Below, piece after piece: positions 47,316-56,326 of a stretch of 64,000 bases of DNA. A program made the translations under genes and the position numbers. Source of the DNA: Rhodobiaceae bacterium (lineage in GTDB: Bacteria > Pseudomonadota > Alphaproteobacteria > Rhizobiales > NORP267). The notes beneath the pieces were generated by a model. It ran no database searches, was not told the DNA's origin, and was given only the letters and a program-made list of their open reading frames with translations. The stretch spans positions 1-64,000 of the forward strand of contig JAGRLG010000054.1 in the NCBI GenBank assembly GCA_020441905.1, written 5' to 3'. Position 1 is the stretch's first letter. The number at the start of each line of letters is the position of its first letter.

Positions 47316-48293
47316 TCAGGCGAAGAGCCAGCCCAGGTAAGCTGCATATCCAGCAATCAATACCGCGCCCTCGATGCGCGAAAGACGCCAGCTGGAGGCG
47401 GAAAAAACCAGCAGCGCCAAGCTGGCCGCCAGCATGATCCAGATATCGAAGGCCATGATCTCGCCGGGCACCTCGATCGGCACCACAACCGCCGTTGCGC
47501 CGACGATGGCGAACACATTGAAGATATTGGAGCCGACAATATTGCCGAACGCGATTTCCGGATGGCGCCGCCAGGCCGCGACCAGCGAGGTTGCAAGTTC
47601 GGGCAGCGACGTGCCGACGGCAACGATGGTCAGACCGATCACCGTTTCCGACAGGCCGGCCAACTGCGCCAGTTCGACCGATCCCTGCACCAGCAACCGC
47701 GCCCCGAGGATGACGCCGCCAAGGCCGATCGCGAACAGCACTGCATTGCGCAGCCATTGCGGACGAATTGCATCCGCCGCCCCAGAGCGAACCGCCGCCG
47801 AAAGGTCACAGGCGCGAGGCTGGGAGGCCGCCGCCGCCAGGACCGCCGCGGCTTGCCTTTCCGCCCGCCAGGCAAAGAAGACATAGGCCATCAGGGCGAG
47901 CAGAAACATGACACCATGGAGCGGCGTGATGCGGCCGGAAACGCATATTGCGGCAAGAGACAGCGCCGCCGCCATCATCGTCAGGCAGTCGCGGCGCCAG
48001 CAGGCGCGGCTGCAGGCCAACGGCATGATCAGGGCGGCCAGAGCGAGGATAAGCAGGATATTGGCGATATTGGAACCGACGACATTGCCGATGGCAATGC
48101 CTGGCGACCCGATCAGCGCCGCCTGAAGGCTGGTTGCCAGTTCCGGCGTCGATGTGCCGAAGCCCAGAATGGTAAGCCCAGCCAGAAGCGGCGAAACGCC
48201 AGCGGCGCGCGCCAGCGCCAGGGCGGAGCGAACCAGAACCTCGCCGCCTGCGAACAGCAGCAGCAGGCCGCCAAGAATTTCGACCACCAACAT
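47316..48293 (-). CDS. Calcium/sodium antiporter (CaCA family)
   Basis: The 325-residue protein has about ten hydrophobic helices and the two internal alpha repeats of the CaCA family. The first repeat has GFGTSTPELATSLQAALIGSPGIAIGN with VVGSNIANILL; the second has VAVGTSLPELATSLVAAWRRHPEIAFGN with IVGSNIFNVFAI. These carry the ion-binding glutamates. It likely exports calcium in exchange for sodium or protons (YrbG-like). It converges on the cupin gene with 14 bp between. Confidence 0.93.
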   Translation of the reverse strand: MLVVEILGGLLLLFAGGEVLVRSALALARAAGVSPLLAGLTILGFGTSTPELATSLQAALIGSPGIAIGNVVGSNIANILLILALAALIMPLACSRACWRRDCLTMMAAALSLAAICVSGRITPLHGVMFLLALMAYVFFAWRAERQAAAVLAAAASQPRACDLSAAVRSGAADAIRPQWLRNAVLFAIGLGGVILGARLLVQGSVELAQLAGLSETVIGLTIVAVGTSLPELATSLVAAWRRHPEIAFGNIVGSNIFNVFAIVGATAVVVPIEVPGEIMAFDIWIMLAASLALLVFSASSWRLSRIEGAVLIAGYAAYLGWLFA

Positions 48294-48412
48294 GGATCAC
48301 CGGGACTGCCGCCAGCGGAAGCGGCGATGGATCCTCATATCGGATGGCGGCAACGGCGCGCCAAGGGGCGCGCCCGAATTATTCTTGTGCCGCCCGCGGC
48401 GCGCGGCCAGCC

Positions 48413-49138
48413 TCAGATGAAGTACTGGCCGCCATTGACGGTCAGAGTCGAGCCGGTGATGAAGCCGGCTTCATCGGAGGCCAGGAAGACGACGCAGCGC
48501 GCCACTTCTTCGACCTCGCCCAGCCGCCCCACCGGAATCTGCGGCAGGATGGATTTCTCCAAGACCTCCTTGGGCACCGCCATCACCATTTCGGTGCCGA
48601 TATATCCCGGCGCCACGACATTGGCGGTGATGCCCTTGCGCGCGCCTTCCTGGGCCAGCGCCTTGGTGAACCCGATCACCCCTGCCTTGGCGGCGGAATA
48701 ATTGGTCTGGCCCATCTGGCCCTTTTGACCGTTGATCGAGGAAATGGTGATGATGCGCCCGAAGCCGCGCTCGCGCATGCCGTTGATCAGGGGCTGGGTC
48801 ATGTTGAACACCGAATCGAGATTGGTGCGGATCACAGTGTGCCAGTTCTCGGCGCTCATCTTGTGCAACAGCCCGTCGCGGGTGATGCCGGCATTGTTGA
48901 CGAGGATTTCGACCGGACCGAGATCGGCCTCGACCTTGGCGATCCCGGCGGCGCAGGCGCCAAAGTCGCCGACATCCCATTTGTAGACCGCGATCCCGGT
49001 ATCGCCCTTGAACTTGTTGGCTGCCTCGTCATTGCCGGCATAGGATGCCGCCACCGTGTATCCGGCGTCTTTCAGGCCGATGGAAATGGCGGCACCGATG
49101 CCCCGCGTCCCCCCCGTCACGATTGCTACCCTCGGCAT
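48413..49138 (-). CDS. phaB: Acetoacetyl-CoA reductase
   Basis: The 241-residue SDR reduces acetoacetyl-CoA to (R)-3-hydroxybutyryl-CoA with NADPH, the second step of PHB synthesis. AIVTGGTRGIGAAISIGLKDAG is the cofactor site, VNNAGITRDGLLHKM the NNAG motif, ISSINGQKGQMGQTNYSAAKAGVIGF carries catalytic Ser, Tyr and Lys; the GQKGQMGQ loop is characteristic of PhaB. The start MPRVAI at 49138 is preferred to an ORF opening 18 bp earlier. phaA lies upstream, with a terminator between. Confidence 0.95.
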   Translation of the reverse strand: MPRVAIVTGGTRGIGAAISIGLKDAGYTVAASYAGNDEAANKFKGDTGIAVYKWDVGDFGACAAGIAKVEADLGPVEILVNNAGITRDGLLHKMSAENWHTVIRTNLDSVFNMTQPLINGMRERGFGRIITISSINGQKGQMGQTNYSAAKAGVIGFTKALAQEGARKGITANVVAPGYIGTEMVMAVPKEVLEKSILPQIPVGRLGEVEEVARCVVFLASDEAGFITGSTLTVNGGQYFI

Positions 49139-49188
49139 AAAAAGCTCCCCTTTCAAATTGGGATTAGAAAAGGTCCACTGGAATGCTG

Positions 49189-49224
49189 GAAAAAAACCGG
49201 CGGGAAGACATTACTCCCGCCGGT
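49189..49224 (-). terminator. Rho-independent terminator between phaA and phaB
   Basis: On the minus strand ACCGGCGGGA pairs with TCCCGCCGGT around a 9-base loop and is followed by a run of seven T. It would cut transcription after phaA, so phaB needs partial read-through or its own promoter in the remaining 50 bp. Confidence 0.88.
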
Positions 49225-49243
49225 CCGATTTTCGTATTGGGCG

Positions 49244-50425
49244 TTAGTCGCGCGCCACGCACATGGCGATGCCCATGCCGCCGCCAACACACAGCGTGGC
49301 GAGGCCCTTCTTGGCATCGCGCTTGGCCATTTCGTGCAGCAGCGTCACCAGCACCCGGCAGCCCGAGGCGCCCACCGGATGGCCGATGGCAATGGCACCG
49401 CCATTGACATTCACCTTGGCCGGATCCCAGCCCATATCCTTGTTGACGGCACAGGCCTGGGCGGCAAAGGCCTCATTGGCCTCCACCAGATCGAGATCGT
49501 CGACTCCCCAGCCGGCCCTTTCCAGCGCCGCGCGCGACGCCGGGATCGGACCCGTTCCCATTATCGCCGGATCGACCCCGGCATGGGCCCAGGAGACGAT
49601 GCGGGCCAGCGGCGCCAGACCGCGCCTCTTGGCTTCGCTGGCGCTCATCACCACCACGGCGGCGGCGCCGTCATTGATGCCGCTGGCATTGCCGGCCGTC
49701 ACCGAGCCGTCCTTGGCAAAGGCGGGGCGCATTTTCGCGATATCCTCGATCTTGACCCCGTGACGGATATATTCGTCCTCCGCCACGACCGTCTCGCCCT
49801 TGCGGGTGGTGATCGTTACCGGAACGATCTCGTCCTTGAATTTTCCCGCCTTTTGCGCCGCTTCGGCCTTGTTCTGGGAGGCGACGGCAAAGGCATCCTG
49901 CTGGTCGCGGGTAATCTGCCACTGGTTGGCGACATTTTCCGCCGTATTGCCCATGTGATAGCCGTTGAAGGCGTCCCACAAACCGTCCTTGATCATGGTA
50001 TCGACCAGTTCCAGGCCGCCCATCTTGGTGCCGTTGCGCATATGGGCGCAATGCGGCGCCTGGCTCATGCTTTCCTGGCCGCCAGCCACGACGATCTTCG
50101 AATCGCCATTACGGATCGCCTGGGCGCCAAGCGCCACCGCGCGCAGGCCCGAACCGCAAAGCTGATTCATGTTCCAGGCCGGCACCTCGACGGGAATTCC
50201 GGCGCCGATCGATGCCTGGCGCGCCGGGTTCTGGCCCTGGCCCGCGGTCAGAATCTGACCGAGAATGACTTCGGAAACCTCGGCGCCCTCGACCTTGGCG
50301 CGGGCCAGCGCCTCGCGCACCGCGGTCCCGCCGAGGACATGCGCCGGCAGAGAAGACAGCGCGCCGTTAAACGAACCGACGGGGGTCCGAACCGCCGACA
50401 CGATTACAACTGAATCATCACTCAT
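49244..50425 (-). CDS. phaA: Acetyl-CoA acetyltransferase (beta-ketothiolase)
   Basis: The 393-residue thiolase condenses two acetyl-CoA to acetoacetyl-CoA. The acyl-accepting Cys is in [24 protein letters not shown] is the family block, and [20 protein letters not shown] plus [13 protein letters not shown] hold the catalytic His and second Cys. Directly upstream of phaB on the same strand and divergent from phaR, it is the biosynthetic PHB thiolase. The ATG at 50425 was chosen at the conserved [17 protein letters not shown] start. Confidence 0.96.
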   Translation of the reverse strand: MSDDSVVIVSAVRTPVGSFNGALSSLPAHVLGGTAVREALARAKVEGAEVSEVILGQILTAGQGQNPARQASIGAGIPVEVPAWNMNQLCGSGLRAVALGAQAIRNGDSKIVVAGGQESMSQAPHCAHMRNGTKMGGLELVDTMIKDGLWDAFNGYHMGNTAENVANQWQITRDQQDAFAVASQNKAEAAQKAGKFKDEIVPVTITTRKGETVVAEDEYIRHGVKIEDIAKMRPAFAKDGSVTAGNASGINDGAAAVVVMSASEAKRRGLAPLARIVSWAHAGVDPAIMGTGPIPASRAALERAGWGVDDLDLVEANEAFAAQACAVNKDMGWDPAKVNVNGGAIAIGHPVGASGCRVLVTLLHEMAKRDAKKGLATLCVGGGMGIAMCVARD

Positions 50426-50880
50426 AGAGATATCTCTCCCTGCTGGCAGCCATCTGAAAAGGCAAGGCGGCAAGAACGTTCAATGCAGCCCGTCCCGCCC
50501 TTGATACCGGGCATCGGCGCCGCACTGCCATGGTTTGCCCGGCGCCAAACACGCTGGACGCCGGCCCTGGCCGCGCCGCTAGTGAACCCGCCCGGCCGTT
50601 CTCGGCCTTAACGCGGGTGACGCCTATAAATGAGCGCGACGGCGCCCCCTGTCAATCCGCTCGCGATTGGCAAATGGTCCCGTTTCGGCCCAAAATCGGG
50701 CGCCGCGGCGCCGGTTCCCCCCGGTCTTTCCGCCCTCATGGCCGCAATGCAGCGACGGCTTCGCTGCCATGCACAAAAAAGTGGCACGCGGCACGGCAAT
50801 TTCGTATCTTGGTTTCGGGGGCTGCCAATATCTGCGCCCGACACCGGTCGCCACACCGGCCAAGGACAAGGAAATTCCAA
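50426..50880. other. phaA/phaR divergent promoter region
   Basis: The 455-bp gap separates phaA from phaR. It carries candidate PhaR half-consensus sites close to both genes: TTCAATGCAGCC at 50479-50490 near phaA, CGCAATGCAGCG at 50743-50754 and TGCCATGCACAA at 50765-50776 near phaR. No ORF here looks like a real gene. Confidence 0.55.
50743..50776. promoter_or_regulatory. Tandem candidate PhaR sites upstream of phaR
   Basis: Two near matches to TGC-RNY-GCA-SMA (CGCAATGCAGCG and TGCCATGCACAA) lie 22 bp apart, about two helical turns, 105-138 bp before phaR. PhaR proteins are known to repress their own genes, so autoregulation is likely. Confidence 0.5.
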
Positions 50881-51474
50881 GTGCAGGACAAGAAAGAGGA
50901 GAGAAAGCCGGTCGTCATAAAGAAATATGCCAACCGTCGTCTCTACAACACCGATTCCAGCACCTATGTGACGCTCGAGGACCTTGCCGAAATGGTCAAG
51001 GCCGACCGCGATTTTCTCGTCCACGACGCCAAGACCGGCGAGGACATTACACGCACCGTCCTGACCCAGATCATCTTCGAGCAGGAGAACCGGGGGCAGA
51101 ACCTGCTTCCCATTCCCTTCTTGCGCCAGTTGATCCGTTTCTACGACGACAGCCTGCAGAAGCTGGTGCCGAGTTATCTCGAGTTCAGCCTCGATTCCCT
51201 GGCCAAGGAGCATGAGAAGTTCCAGAGCCAGATTGTCGGCGCCCTGAGCGGCAATCCGTTCGACATCGTCCAGGAACAGGTGCAGCGCAATCTTTCGCTG
51301 TTTGAAAACGCGCTCGCCGCCTTCGCGCCGTTCACCGGTGAGACAGGCTCTGCCCCGAAACAGGGCAAACCGGCGCGCGAAGCCAGCCCGCAGGATGGCG
51401 CGGACGACCTCAAGGCGCTCAAGGACCAGCTCGCCTCAATGCAATCGCGGCTCGACGAACTGGCGCGAAAATAG
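50881..51474 (+). CDS. phaR: Polyhydroxyalkanoate synthesis regulator PhaR
   Basis: The 197-residue protein has the PHB/PHA accumulation regulator DNA-binding domain at the start: VVIKKYANRRLYNTDSSTYVTLEDLAEMVK, followed by FLVHDAKTGEDITRTVLTQIIFEQE and LLPIPFLRQLIRFYDDSLQKLVPSYLE. The C-terminal third is a coiled-coil-prone tail (DDLKALKDQLASMQSRLDELA). PhaR binds both PHB granules and DNA; when granules are scarce it represses phasin and other genes. The start is GTG at 50881, preceded by AAGGA. Confidence 0.94.
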   Translation: MQDKKEERKPVVIKKYANRRLYNTDSSTYVTLEDLAEMVKADRDFLVHDAKTGEDITRTVLTQIIFEQENRGQNLLPIPFLRQLIRFYDDSLQKLVPSYLEFSLDSLAKEHEKFQSQIVGALSGNPFDIVQEQVQRNLSLFENALAAFAPFTGETGSAPKQGKPAREASPQDGADDLKALKDQLASMQSRLDELARK

Positions 51475-51621
51475 CTTTATCCCCAAGTGCTTGATTGATT
51501 GGCCGGCACTCGCGGCGGGGCATTGCGCTGCCTCGCGCTCCTGATATGGTTAACAAGGTCTTGCCAGGTGGCAGGCTGCTTGCAGCGGTATGGACCGATG
51601 TATCAGATCGGGACGGCGAAA

Positions 51622-51984
51622 ATGCGGATTACCAGGATCGCAACGGCAAATACGGCTTTGGCGGCTTCGGGCGGCGGCGCGCGCCGGGACGTCATCGGCG
51701 AAGCGGACGCTACGGCGTCCGGCGGCCAGGACGACGGCCGCGACCAGCGCCGCGAGGCCAGCCGCAACCTGATCGCGCTTGAGGCCGCCCCCCAAGCGCC
51801 CCGCGCCCCGCGCGCCCGCCATTCGGCGCCTTTTATCGCCCAGCTTCTGGCCAATCGCATCGGCCTGCCCCAGACCCGCCAGCGCCGCCGCGCCCCGGCC
51901 GAAGATGGCAGTGCCCGCTATAACGCCGCCGAGGCCCTGAGCGGCGCCCGGCGCATCGGCATTTGCGACAGCCGCAGCGTCTGA
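51622..51984 (+). CDS. Small conserved alphaproteobacterial protein, unknown
   Basis: About 120 residues from ATG 51622 (51598 is another option). It has an Ala/Gly/Asp-rich N-terminal half. The C-terminal half, SAPFIAQLLANRIGLPQTRQRRRAPAEDGSARY, matches a short motif (APF.AQLIA....PQTR.RRR) that I recall from small proteins in many alphaproteobacteria. No catalytic or membrane feature. Function unknown. It is downstream of phaR on the same strand with about 150 bp between. Confidence 0.55.
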   Translation: MRITRIATANTALAASGGGARRDVIGEADATASGGQDDGRDQRREASRNLIALEAAPQAPRAPRARHSAPFIAQLLANRIGLPQTRQRRRAPAEDGSARYNAAEALSGARRIGICDSRSV

Positions 51985-52012
51985 CCCCCGAGGATCCCCA
52001 GCGCCGCCCCGG

Positions 52013-52405
52013 CTATCGGTCGAGGGCGAAATCGCGCCGCGCCGCGCTGATGGTGACCGAATAGCCGGCTATGACATCGATCAGGGTGATCACCGTCATC
52101 AGGAAGAAGACAGAGGTCGCCGCCGGAGGCAGCAGCAGGAATTCGACTAGGCAGACAATGAACAGGCCCGTCGACAGGATATGGTCGACCAGCGAACCTG
52201 GTCCGGTGCGGGTCGCCTTCAATATTTCGCCGAACAGCAGCACAAGGGTGACGGCGATAAACAGGTCGGACACCGACATCACCCAGCGGGCGCCGGAAAC
52301 CATGTCCAGCCCCAGGACCTCGTCGGACCAGGCAATGCCGGTCGAGAATGCAAGGACGTTATAGGCGATGACAGGCAGAACGAGCAGGGGGACGGAGAGC
52401 AGCAT
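52013..52405 (-). CDS. Small polytopic membrane protein, unknown
   Basis: The 130-residue protein has about four hydrophobic helices: MLLSVPLLVLPVIAYNVLAF, VMSVSDLFIAVTLVLLFGEIL, ILSTGLFIVCLVEFLLLPPAA and VFFLMTVITLIDVIAGYSVTI. The family is one of uncharacterised alphaproteobacterial membrane proteins. The ATG at 52405 was taken because upstream codons are low in membrane character and overlap a likely promoter. Its neighbour on the same strand is rpmF. Confidence 0.65.
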   Translation of the reverse strand: MLLSVPLLVLPVIAYNVLAFSTGIAWSDEVLGLDMVSGARWVMSVSDLFIAVTLVLLFGEILKATRTGPGSLVDHILSTGLFIVCLVEFLLLPPAATSVFFLMTVITLIDVIAGYSVTISAARRDFALDR

Positions 52406-52501
52406 GGCGGGCCTCCCGGTGGCAGAATCGGCGACGCGGGAAAGATAATAGCGCCGATATCCGCTGCGGCAATCACCACCATTGCGGCGGCGATAAAGCA
52501 A

Positions 52502-52530
52502 GAGGGCCGGCGCTCGCCGCGCCGGCCCTC
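52502..52530 (-). terminator. Hairpin after rpmF
   Basis: Arms GAGGGCCGGCGC and GCGCCGGCCCTC (12 bp each, perfect) with a 5-base loop lie just downstream of rpmF and upstream of the 52405 gene. The following TTGCTTT on the minus strand gives a modest U tract. Confidence 0.6.
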
Positions 52531-52557
52531 AAAAACCTTGCTTCGGTAGCGCGAGGC

Positions 52558-52743
52558 TCAGGCCTTGTCCTTGGCTTCCAGCACCTGGCGGCCGCGATAC
52601 ATTCCGGTCTTGAGATCAATGTGGTGCGGGCGGCGGAACTCGCCGGACTCCTTGTCCTCCACATAGCTCGGATCTTTCAGCGCGTCTGCCGAGCGGCGGA
52701 AGCCACGCTTCATCGGCGATGTTTTTCTCTTCGGCACAGCCAT
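52558..52743 (-). CDS. rpmF: 50S ribosomal protein L32
   Basis: The 61-residue protein starts [20 protein letters not shown] and contains [20 protein letters not shown], typical of L32 in Alphaproteobacteria, without the zinc cysteines of some other L32 forms. It sits in the large ribosomal subunit near the peptidyl transferase exit region. The start at 52743 matches the family; a few codons upstream are open but not conserved. mtgA lies 218 bp upstream on the same strand. Confidence 0.96.
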   Translation of the reverse strand: MAVPKRKTSPMKRGFRRSADALKDPSYVEDKESGEFRRPHHIDLKTGMYRGRQVLEAKDKA

Positions 52744-52873
52744 CGGCGTGTCTCCATCTGGCAAAATTCATGTTCGGGCAGGATCGCGCGCCGAAAATGT
52801 GGCCGGCAGCGCCTATCCGCGGCGTCTTATACAGAAGCAAATCGCGATTGGCTAGGGGCGCGGCACGCATTCC

Positions 52874-52927
52874 GATGCCTGGCCGGTACCTGGCCGATGC
52901 CTGGCCGGTACCTGGCCGATGCCTGGC
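52874..52927. repeat. 22-bp tandem repeat, 2.5 copies, between mtgA and rpmF
   Basis: Two perfect copies of a 22-bp unit, itself two 11-bp halves (GATGCCTGGCC and GGTACCTGGCC), plus a third half. It lies between the rpmF start and the mtgA stop, in the rpmF upstream region. Confidence 0.9.
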
Positions 52928-52960
52928 GCCGCTGGCTTCTTCCCTGAGCACCCGCCAGAC

Positions 52961-53719
52961 CTATTTGAGGCAATCGATATAGGCGCCGGCCTGGCGGCCC
53001 CGCCTTTCGGCCTGCGCCGCCAGCCGCAGCGTCAGCGGCCCCGGACGCCCGGCGGCCCGCAGCCGCGGATTGGGCAGGGTCGCCGCCAGCAGGGCCGCCT
53101 GGCGCCAGGAGAGATCGCCGGCGGCGACGTTGAAATGATGCCGTGCCGCGGCCTCGGCGCCGTAAATGCCGGGACCCCATTCGACGACATTGAGATAGAC
53201 TTCCAGGATCCGCCTTTTGCTCCAGACCAGTTCGAGCCAATAGGCCAGCGGCACCTCGATGAATTTGCGCACATAGCTGCGATGCGGCCACAGGAACAGG
53301 TTCTTGACCGCCTGCATGGTGATGGTGCTGGCGCCGCGCGGCGCTTCGCCCTCGCCAAGATCCTCGATGACTTCGGCGACCGCCGCCCAGTCAACGCCCC
53401 AATGGGCGCAAAACCTGCCGTCCTCGGTCATGATCACCGTCGCCGGCAGCGCCTGGCCCATATCGTCCAGCCTGGTCCAGCGATAGTCGGCGCCATTTCC
53501 CTCCAGCCCGCGCCACACCATGAGCGCCGAGAAGGGCGGATCGGCAAAGGCGAAGACGATCGTCAGCAGCACCGGCGCGGCGAAGATCAGACCGGCCGCC
53601 GCCGCCATCCATCGCCCGGCCCGCGCCAGCCTTGGGCGCCCCAGCCTTGGGCGCCCCAGCCTTTTGCCCGCCGGACGGGGGGAATCAGCGGGGGCCTTAT
53701 TTTGGGCTTCATCGTCCAT
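52961..53719 (-). CDS. mtgA: Monofunctional biosynthetic peptidoglycan transglycosylase
   Basis: The 252-residue GT51 enzyme polymerises lipid II into glycan strands. After a cytoplasmic N-terminus and one membrane helix (AAAGLIFAAPVLLTIVFAFA), the GT51 motifs follow: TEDGRFCAHWGVDW with the catalytic Glu, GASTITMQAVKNLFLW, KFIEVPLAYWLELVWSKRRILEVYLNVVEWGPGIYGAE. There is no penicillin-binding domain, hence monofunctional. The N-terminus contains a short GRPRL repeat. It is divergent from ispA. Confidence 0.95.
   Translation of the reverse strand: MDDEAQNKAPADSPRPAGKRLGRPRLGRPRLARAGRWMAAAAGLIFAAPVLLTIVFAFADPPFSALMVWRGLEGNGADYRWTRLDDMGQALPATVIMTEDGRFCAHWGVDWAAVAEVIEDLGEGEAPRGASTITMQAVKNLFLWPHRSYVRKFIEVPLAYWLELVWSKRRILEVYLNVVEWGPGIYGAEAAARHHFNVAAGDLSWRQAALLAATLPNPRLRAAGRPGPLTLRLAAQAERRGRQAGAYIDCLK
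53626..53662. repeat. 15-bp tandem repeat in mtgA N-terminus
   Basis: The unit CCAGCCTTGGGCGCC is repeated about 2.5 times in frame and encodes GRPRL units on the minus strand, in the cytoplasmic tail of the protein before the membrane helix. Confidence 0.88.
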
Positions 53720-53829
53720 GGCTGTCTGGGTTACACAGCCGCCAAGCTTTGTGCAACGCGCCAGCGCGCACTATCCTCAGCGCCGCCGTGCCGGCGCGCG
53801 CGGGGCGGGGACATGAATCGGGCGAGCGA

Positions 53830-54717
53830 ATGGATTTCGAAGCCGAGTTGAAGGCCACGGCAAAACGCATCGACGAGCAGCTTGCCGCCATCATTGCCGC
53901 GATCGAGGCTGAAACGCCCGAGCCGCTGCTCTCTGCCATGCGCCATGCGCTGCTTGGCGGCGGCAAGCGCCTGCGCCCATTTCTGGTCATCGCCAGCGCC
54001 GCCATGTTCGGCACCGCCGAATCGCAGGCCATGCGCGCCGCCGCCGCCCTTGAATGCCTGCATTGCTATTCGCTGGTTCACGACGACCTGCCGGCAATGG
54101 ACGACGACGCCCTGCGCCGCGGCCGCCCCACCGTCCATGTCGTCTATGGCGAAGCCGCCGCGATCCTGGCCGGCGATGCCCTGCTGACACTGGCTTTCGA
54201 GATCCTCGCCGACCCGCTTACCTTCGCCGACCCGCTGGTGCGGGCCGAACTGGCGCTCGACCTTGCCCGCGCAGCCGGCAGCCGCGGCATGGCCGGCGGC
54301 CAGATGCTCGATCTTTCCGCCGGGCTGACCGAACCGTCCCAGGCCGAGACGATGCGCATGCAGCACATGAAGACCGGGTGCCTGATCGAGCACGCCTGTG
54401 CCGCCGGCGCCATATTGGGCCGCGCCGGCGAGCCGGACCGCGACCGGCTGCGCCGCTATGGCGCCGCCCTTGGCGCCGCGTTCCAGATCGCCGACGACCT
54501 GCTCGACCGGGAAGCCAGTGAGGCGGAACTCGGCAAGGCCACCGGCAAGGACCTTGAGGCCGGCAAGGCGACGCTGGTCGATTTTCTCGGCATCGAGGGC
54601 GCGCGCGAACATCTCGCCGCCCTGACCGATGAGGCCTGCGACAGCCTTGCCCCCTTTGGCGAGCGCGCCGCCCTGCTGCGCGGCGCCGCGCGCTTCGTCA
54701 GGGACCGCCGCCATTAG
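53830..54717 (+). CDS. ispA: Polyprenyl (farnesyl) diphosphate synthase
   Basis: The 295-residue enzyme condenses isopentenyl diphosphate with allylic diphosphates to give C15 (and possibly C20) products. GGGKRLRPFLVIA is conserved region I, SLVHDDLPAMDDDALRRGRPTVH is the first Asp-rich motif, and FQIADDLLDREAS the second. QMLDLSAGL and HMKTGCLIEHA are typical of short-chain synthases. The usual neighbours xseB and dxs are absent. The ATG at 53830 is chosen over the upstream frame that overlaps mtgA. Confidence 0.93.
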   Translation: MDFEAELKATAKRIDEQLAAIIAAIEAETPEPLLSAMRHALLGGGKRLRPFLVIASAAMFGTAESQAMRAAAALECLHCYSLVHDDLPAMDDDALRRGRPTVHVVYGEAAAILAGDALLTLAFEILADPLTFADPLVRAELALDLARAAGSRGMAGGQMLDLSAGLTEPSQAETMRMQHMKTGCLIEHACAAGAILGRAGEPDRDRLRRYGAALGAAFQIADDLLDREASEAELGKATGKDLEAGKATLVDFLGIEGAREHLAALTDEACDSLAPFGERAALLRGAARFVRDRRH

Positions 54718-54809
54718 GATCCGTACTCGATCGGGTTTCGGGCACGGCGCGCTCACGCTTGACATGGCCGCCGCTTGCCGGCCCGACGGCTTCGATCAGG
54801 GGAACAGCT

Positions 54810-56054
54810 TCAGCTTGCTCGGGTGCCGCCGCCATATTTGCGCGCCACATAGTCCTCGATCACGGCCTTGAATTCGTCGGTGAGGCCGGGCCCGCGCAAG
54901 GTCGCGACCTTCTTGCCGTCGATAAAGACCGGCGCCACCGGATCCTCCCCGGTGCCCGGCAGCGATATGCCGATATCGGCGTGGCGGGATTCTCCGGGGC
55001 CATTGACGATACAGCCCATCACCGCGACCTTGAGCATCTCGGCGCCGGGGAAATCGGCGCGCCAGGCCGCCATGCGCCCCAGCACATAGAGCTGGATCTG
55101 TTCGGCAAGTTCCTGAAAGACCGTACTCGTGGTGCGCCCGCAGCCCGGGCAGGACGTCACTTCGGGGGCGAAATTGCGCAGGCCCATGCTTTGCAGGATC
55201 TGCTGCGCCACCGCCACCTCCTCGGTGCGCGCGCCGCCCGGCTGCGGCGTCAGCGAGACGCGGATGGTATCGCCGATGCCCTGCTCGAGCAGCACCGCTA
55301 GCGCCGCCGCCGAGGCGACGATGCCCTTGGCCCCCATTCCGGCCTCGGTGAGCCCGAGATGGAGCGCGTGGTCGCTGCGCGCCGCCAGATCGCCATAGAC
55401 CGAAATCAGCTCCTGCACCCCCGACACCTTGGCCGACAGGATGATGGCCTCGCGCGCCATGCCCAGTTCCTCGGCGCGCGCCGCCGACCCCAGAGCCGAT
55501 TGCACGATCGCCTCCCGCATCACCGTGCCGGCATCGCGCGGCCGCGCCGCGCGCGCGTTCTCGTCCATCAGGCGGGTCAGCAACTCCTCGTCGAGGCTGC
55601 CCCAGTTGACGCCGATGCGCACCGGCTTGCCGAATTTCAGCGCAATCTCGATCATCTCGGAAAACTGGCGATCGCGCTTGTCGCGAAAGCCGACATTGCC
55701 GGGATTGATGCGATATTTGTCGAGCGCTTCGGCCGCCGCCGGATGATCGGCCAGCAGCCGGTGGCCGATATAATGGAAATCGCCGATCAGCGGCACGGAT
55801 ACGCCAAGCTGGCCCAGCCGGTCGCGGATCCTCGGCACCGCCGCCGCCGCCTCGTCGCGGTCCACCGTTATGCGCACCAGTTCCGAACCGGCCTGCGCCA
55901 GCGCCGCCACCTGGCGCGCCGTCGCCTCGACATCGGCGGTGTCGGTATTGGTCATCGACTGGACGACGACCGGGGCGCCGCCGCCAATGGCAATACCGCC
56001 GACAGACACGGCAACTGAGCGGCGGCGCGGTTGCAGCCCGCCAAGATAGCTCAT
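54810..56054 (-). CDS. ispG: 4-hydroxy-3-methylbut-2-enyl diphosphate synthase
   Basis: The 414-residue iron-sulfur enzyme converts methylerythritol cyclodiphosphate to HMBPP in the MEP pathway of isoprenoid synthesis. [24 protein letters not shown] starts the TIM barrel, [15 protein letters not shown] and [14 protein letters not shown] follow, and the C-terminal Fe-S domain has [12 protein letters not shown] and [11 protein letters not shown]: three Cys plus the Glu that hold the [4Fe-4S]. It converges on ispA, another isoprenoid gene. Confidence 0.96.
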   Translation of the reverse strand: MSYLGGLQPRRRSVAVSVGGIAIGGGAPVVVQSMTNTDTADVEATARQVAALAQAGSELVRITVDRDEAAAAVPRIRDRLGQLGVSVPLIGDFHYIGHRLLADHPAAAEALDKYRINPGNVGFRDKRDRQFSEMIEIALKFGKPVRIGVNWGSLDEELLTRLMDENARAARPRDAGTVMREAIVQSALGSAARAEELGMAREAIILSAKVSGVQELISVYGDLAARSDHALHLGLTEAGMGAKGIVASAAALAVLLEQGIGDTIRVSLTPQPGGARTEEVAVAQQILQSMGLRNFAPEVTSCPGCGRTTSTVFQELAEQIQLYVLGRMAAWRADFPGAEMLKVAVMGCIVNGPGESRHADIGISLPGTGEDPVAPVFIDGKKVATLRGPGLTDEFKAVIEDYVARKYGGGTRAS

Positions 56055-56326
56055 TGATTCACCCTACCCCATCGCCGCCGGCTCGCGCTGCGCGGCGCCG
56101 AGCCGAGCCGCATCTGCATCAGCCACCAAACTTGTGAGTGCCAAATGAGGCCGCCGCATGTCAAGCGCCCCGGCCCCGTTGCGGATGGCGCCGGCGCATG
56201 GGCGTTGCCGCTCGCCAGGGCAGGCAATTCGGGCCGCCGCTACGGAATGCTGGAAGATTCACCGAATTGAAACACCTTAATATTAGAACTTAGCCATATT
56301 TTGACTATTTCGATGGAGGCACCAAC

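Noticed and set aside
48355-48374. GGCGCGCC inverted pair downstream of phaB as terminator
   Set aside because: The arms can pair, but no T-run follows on the phaB strand and such GC-only palindromes are common here.
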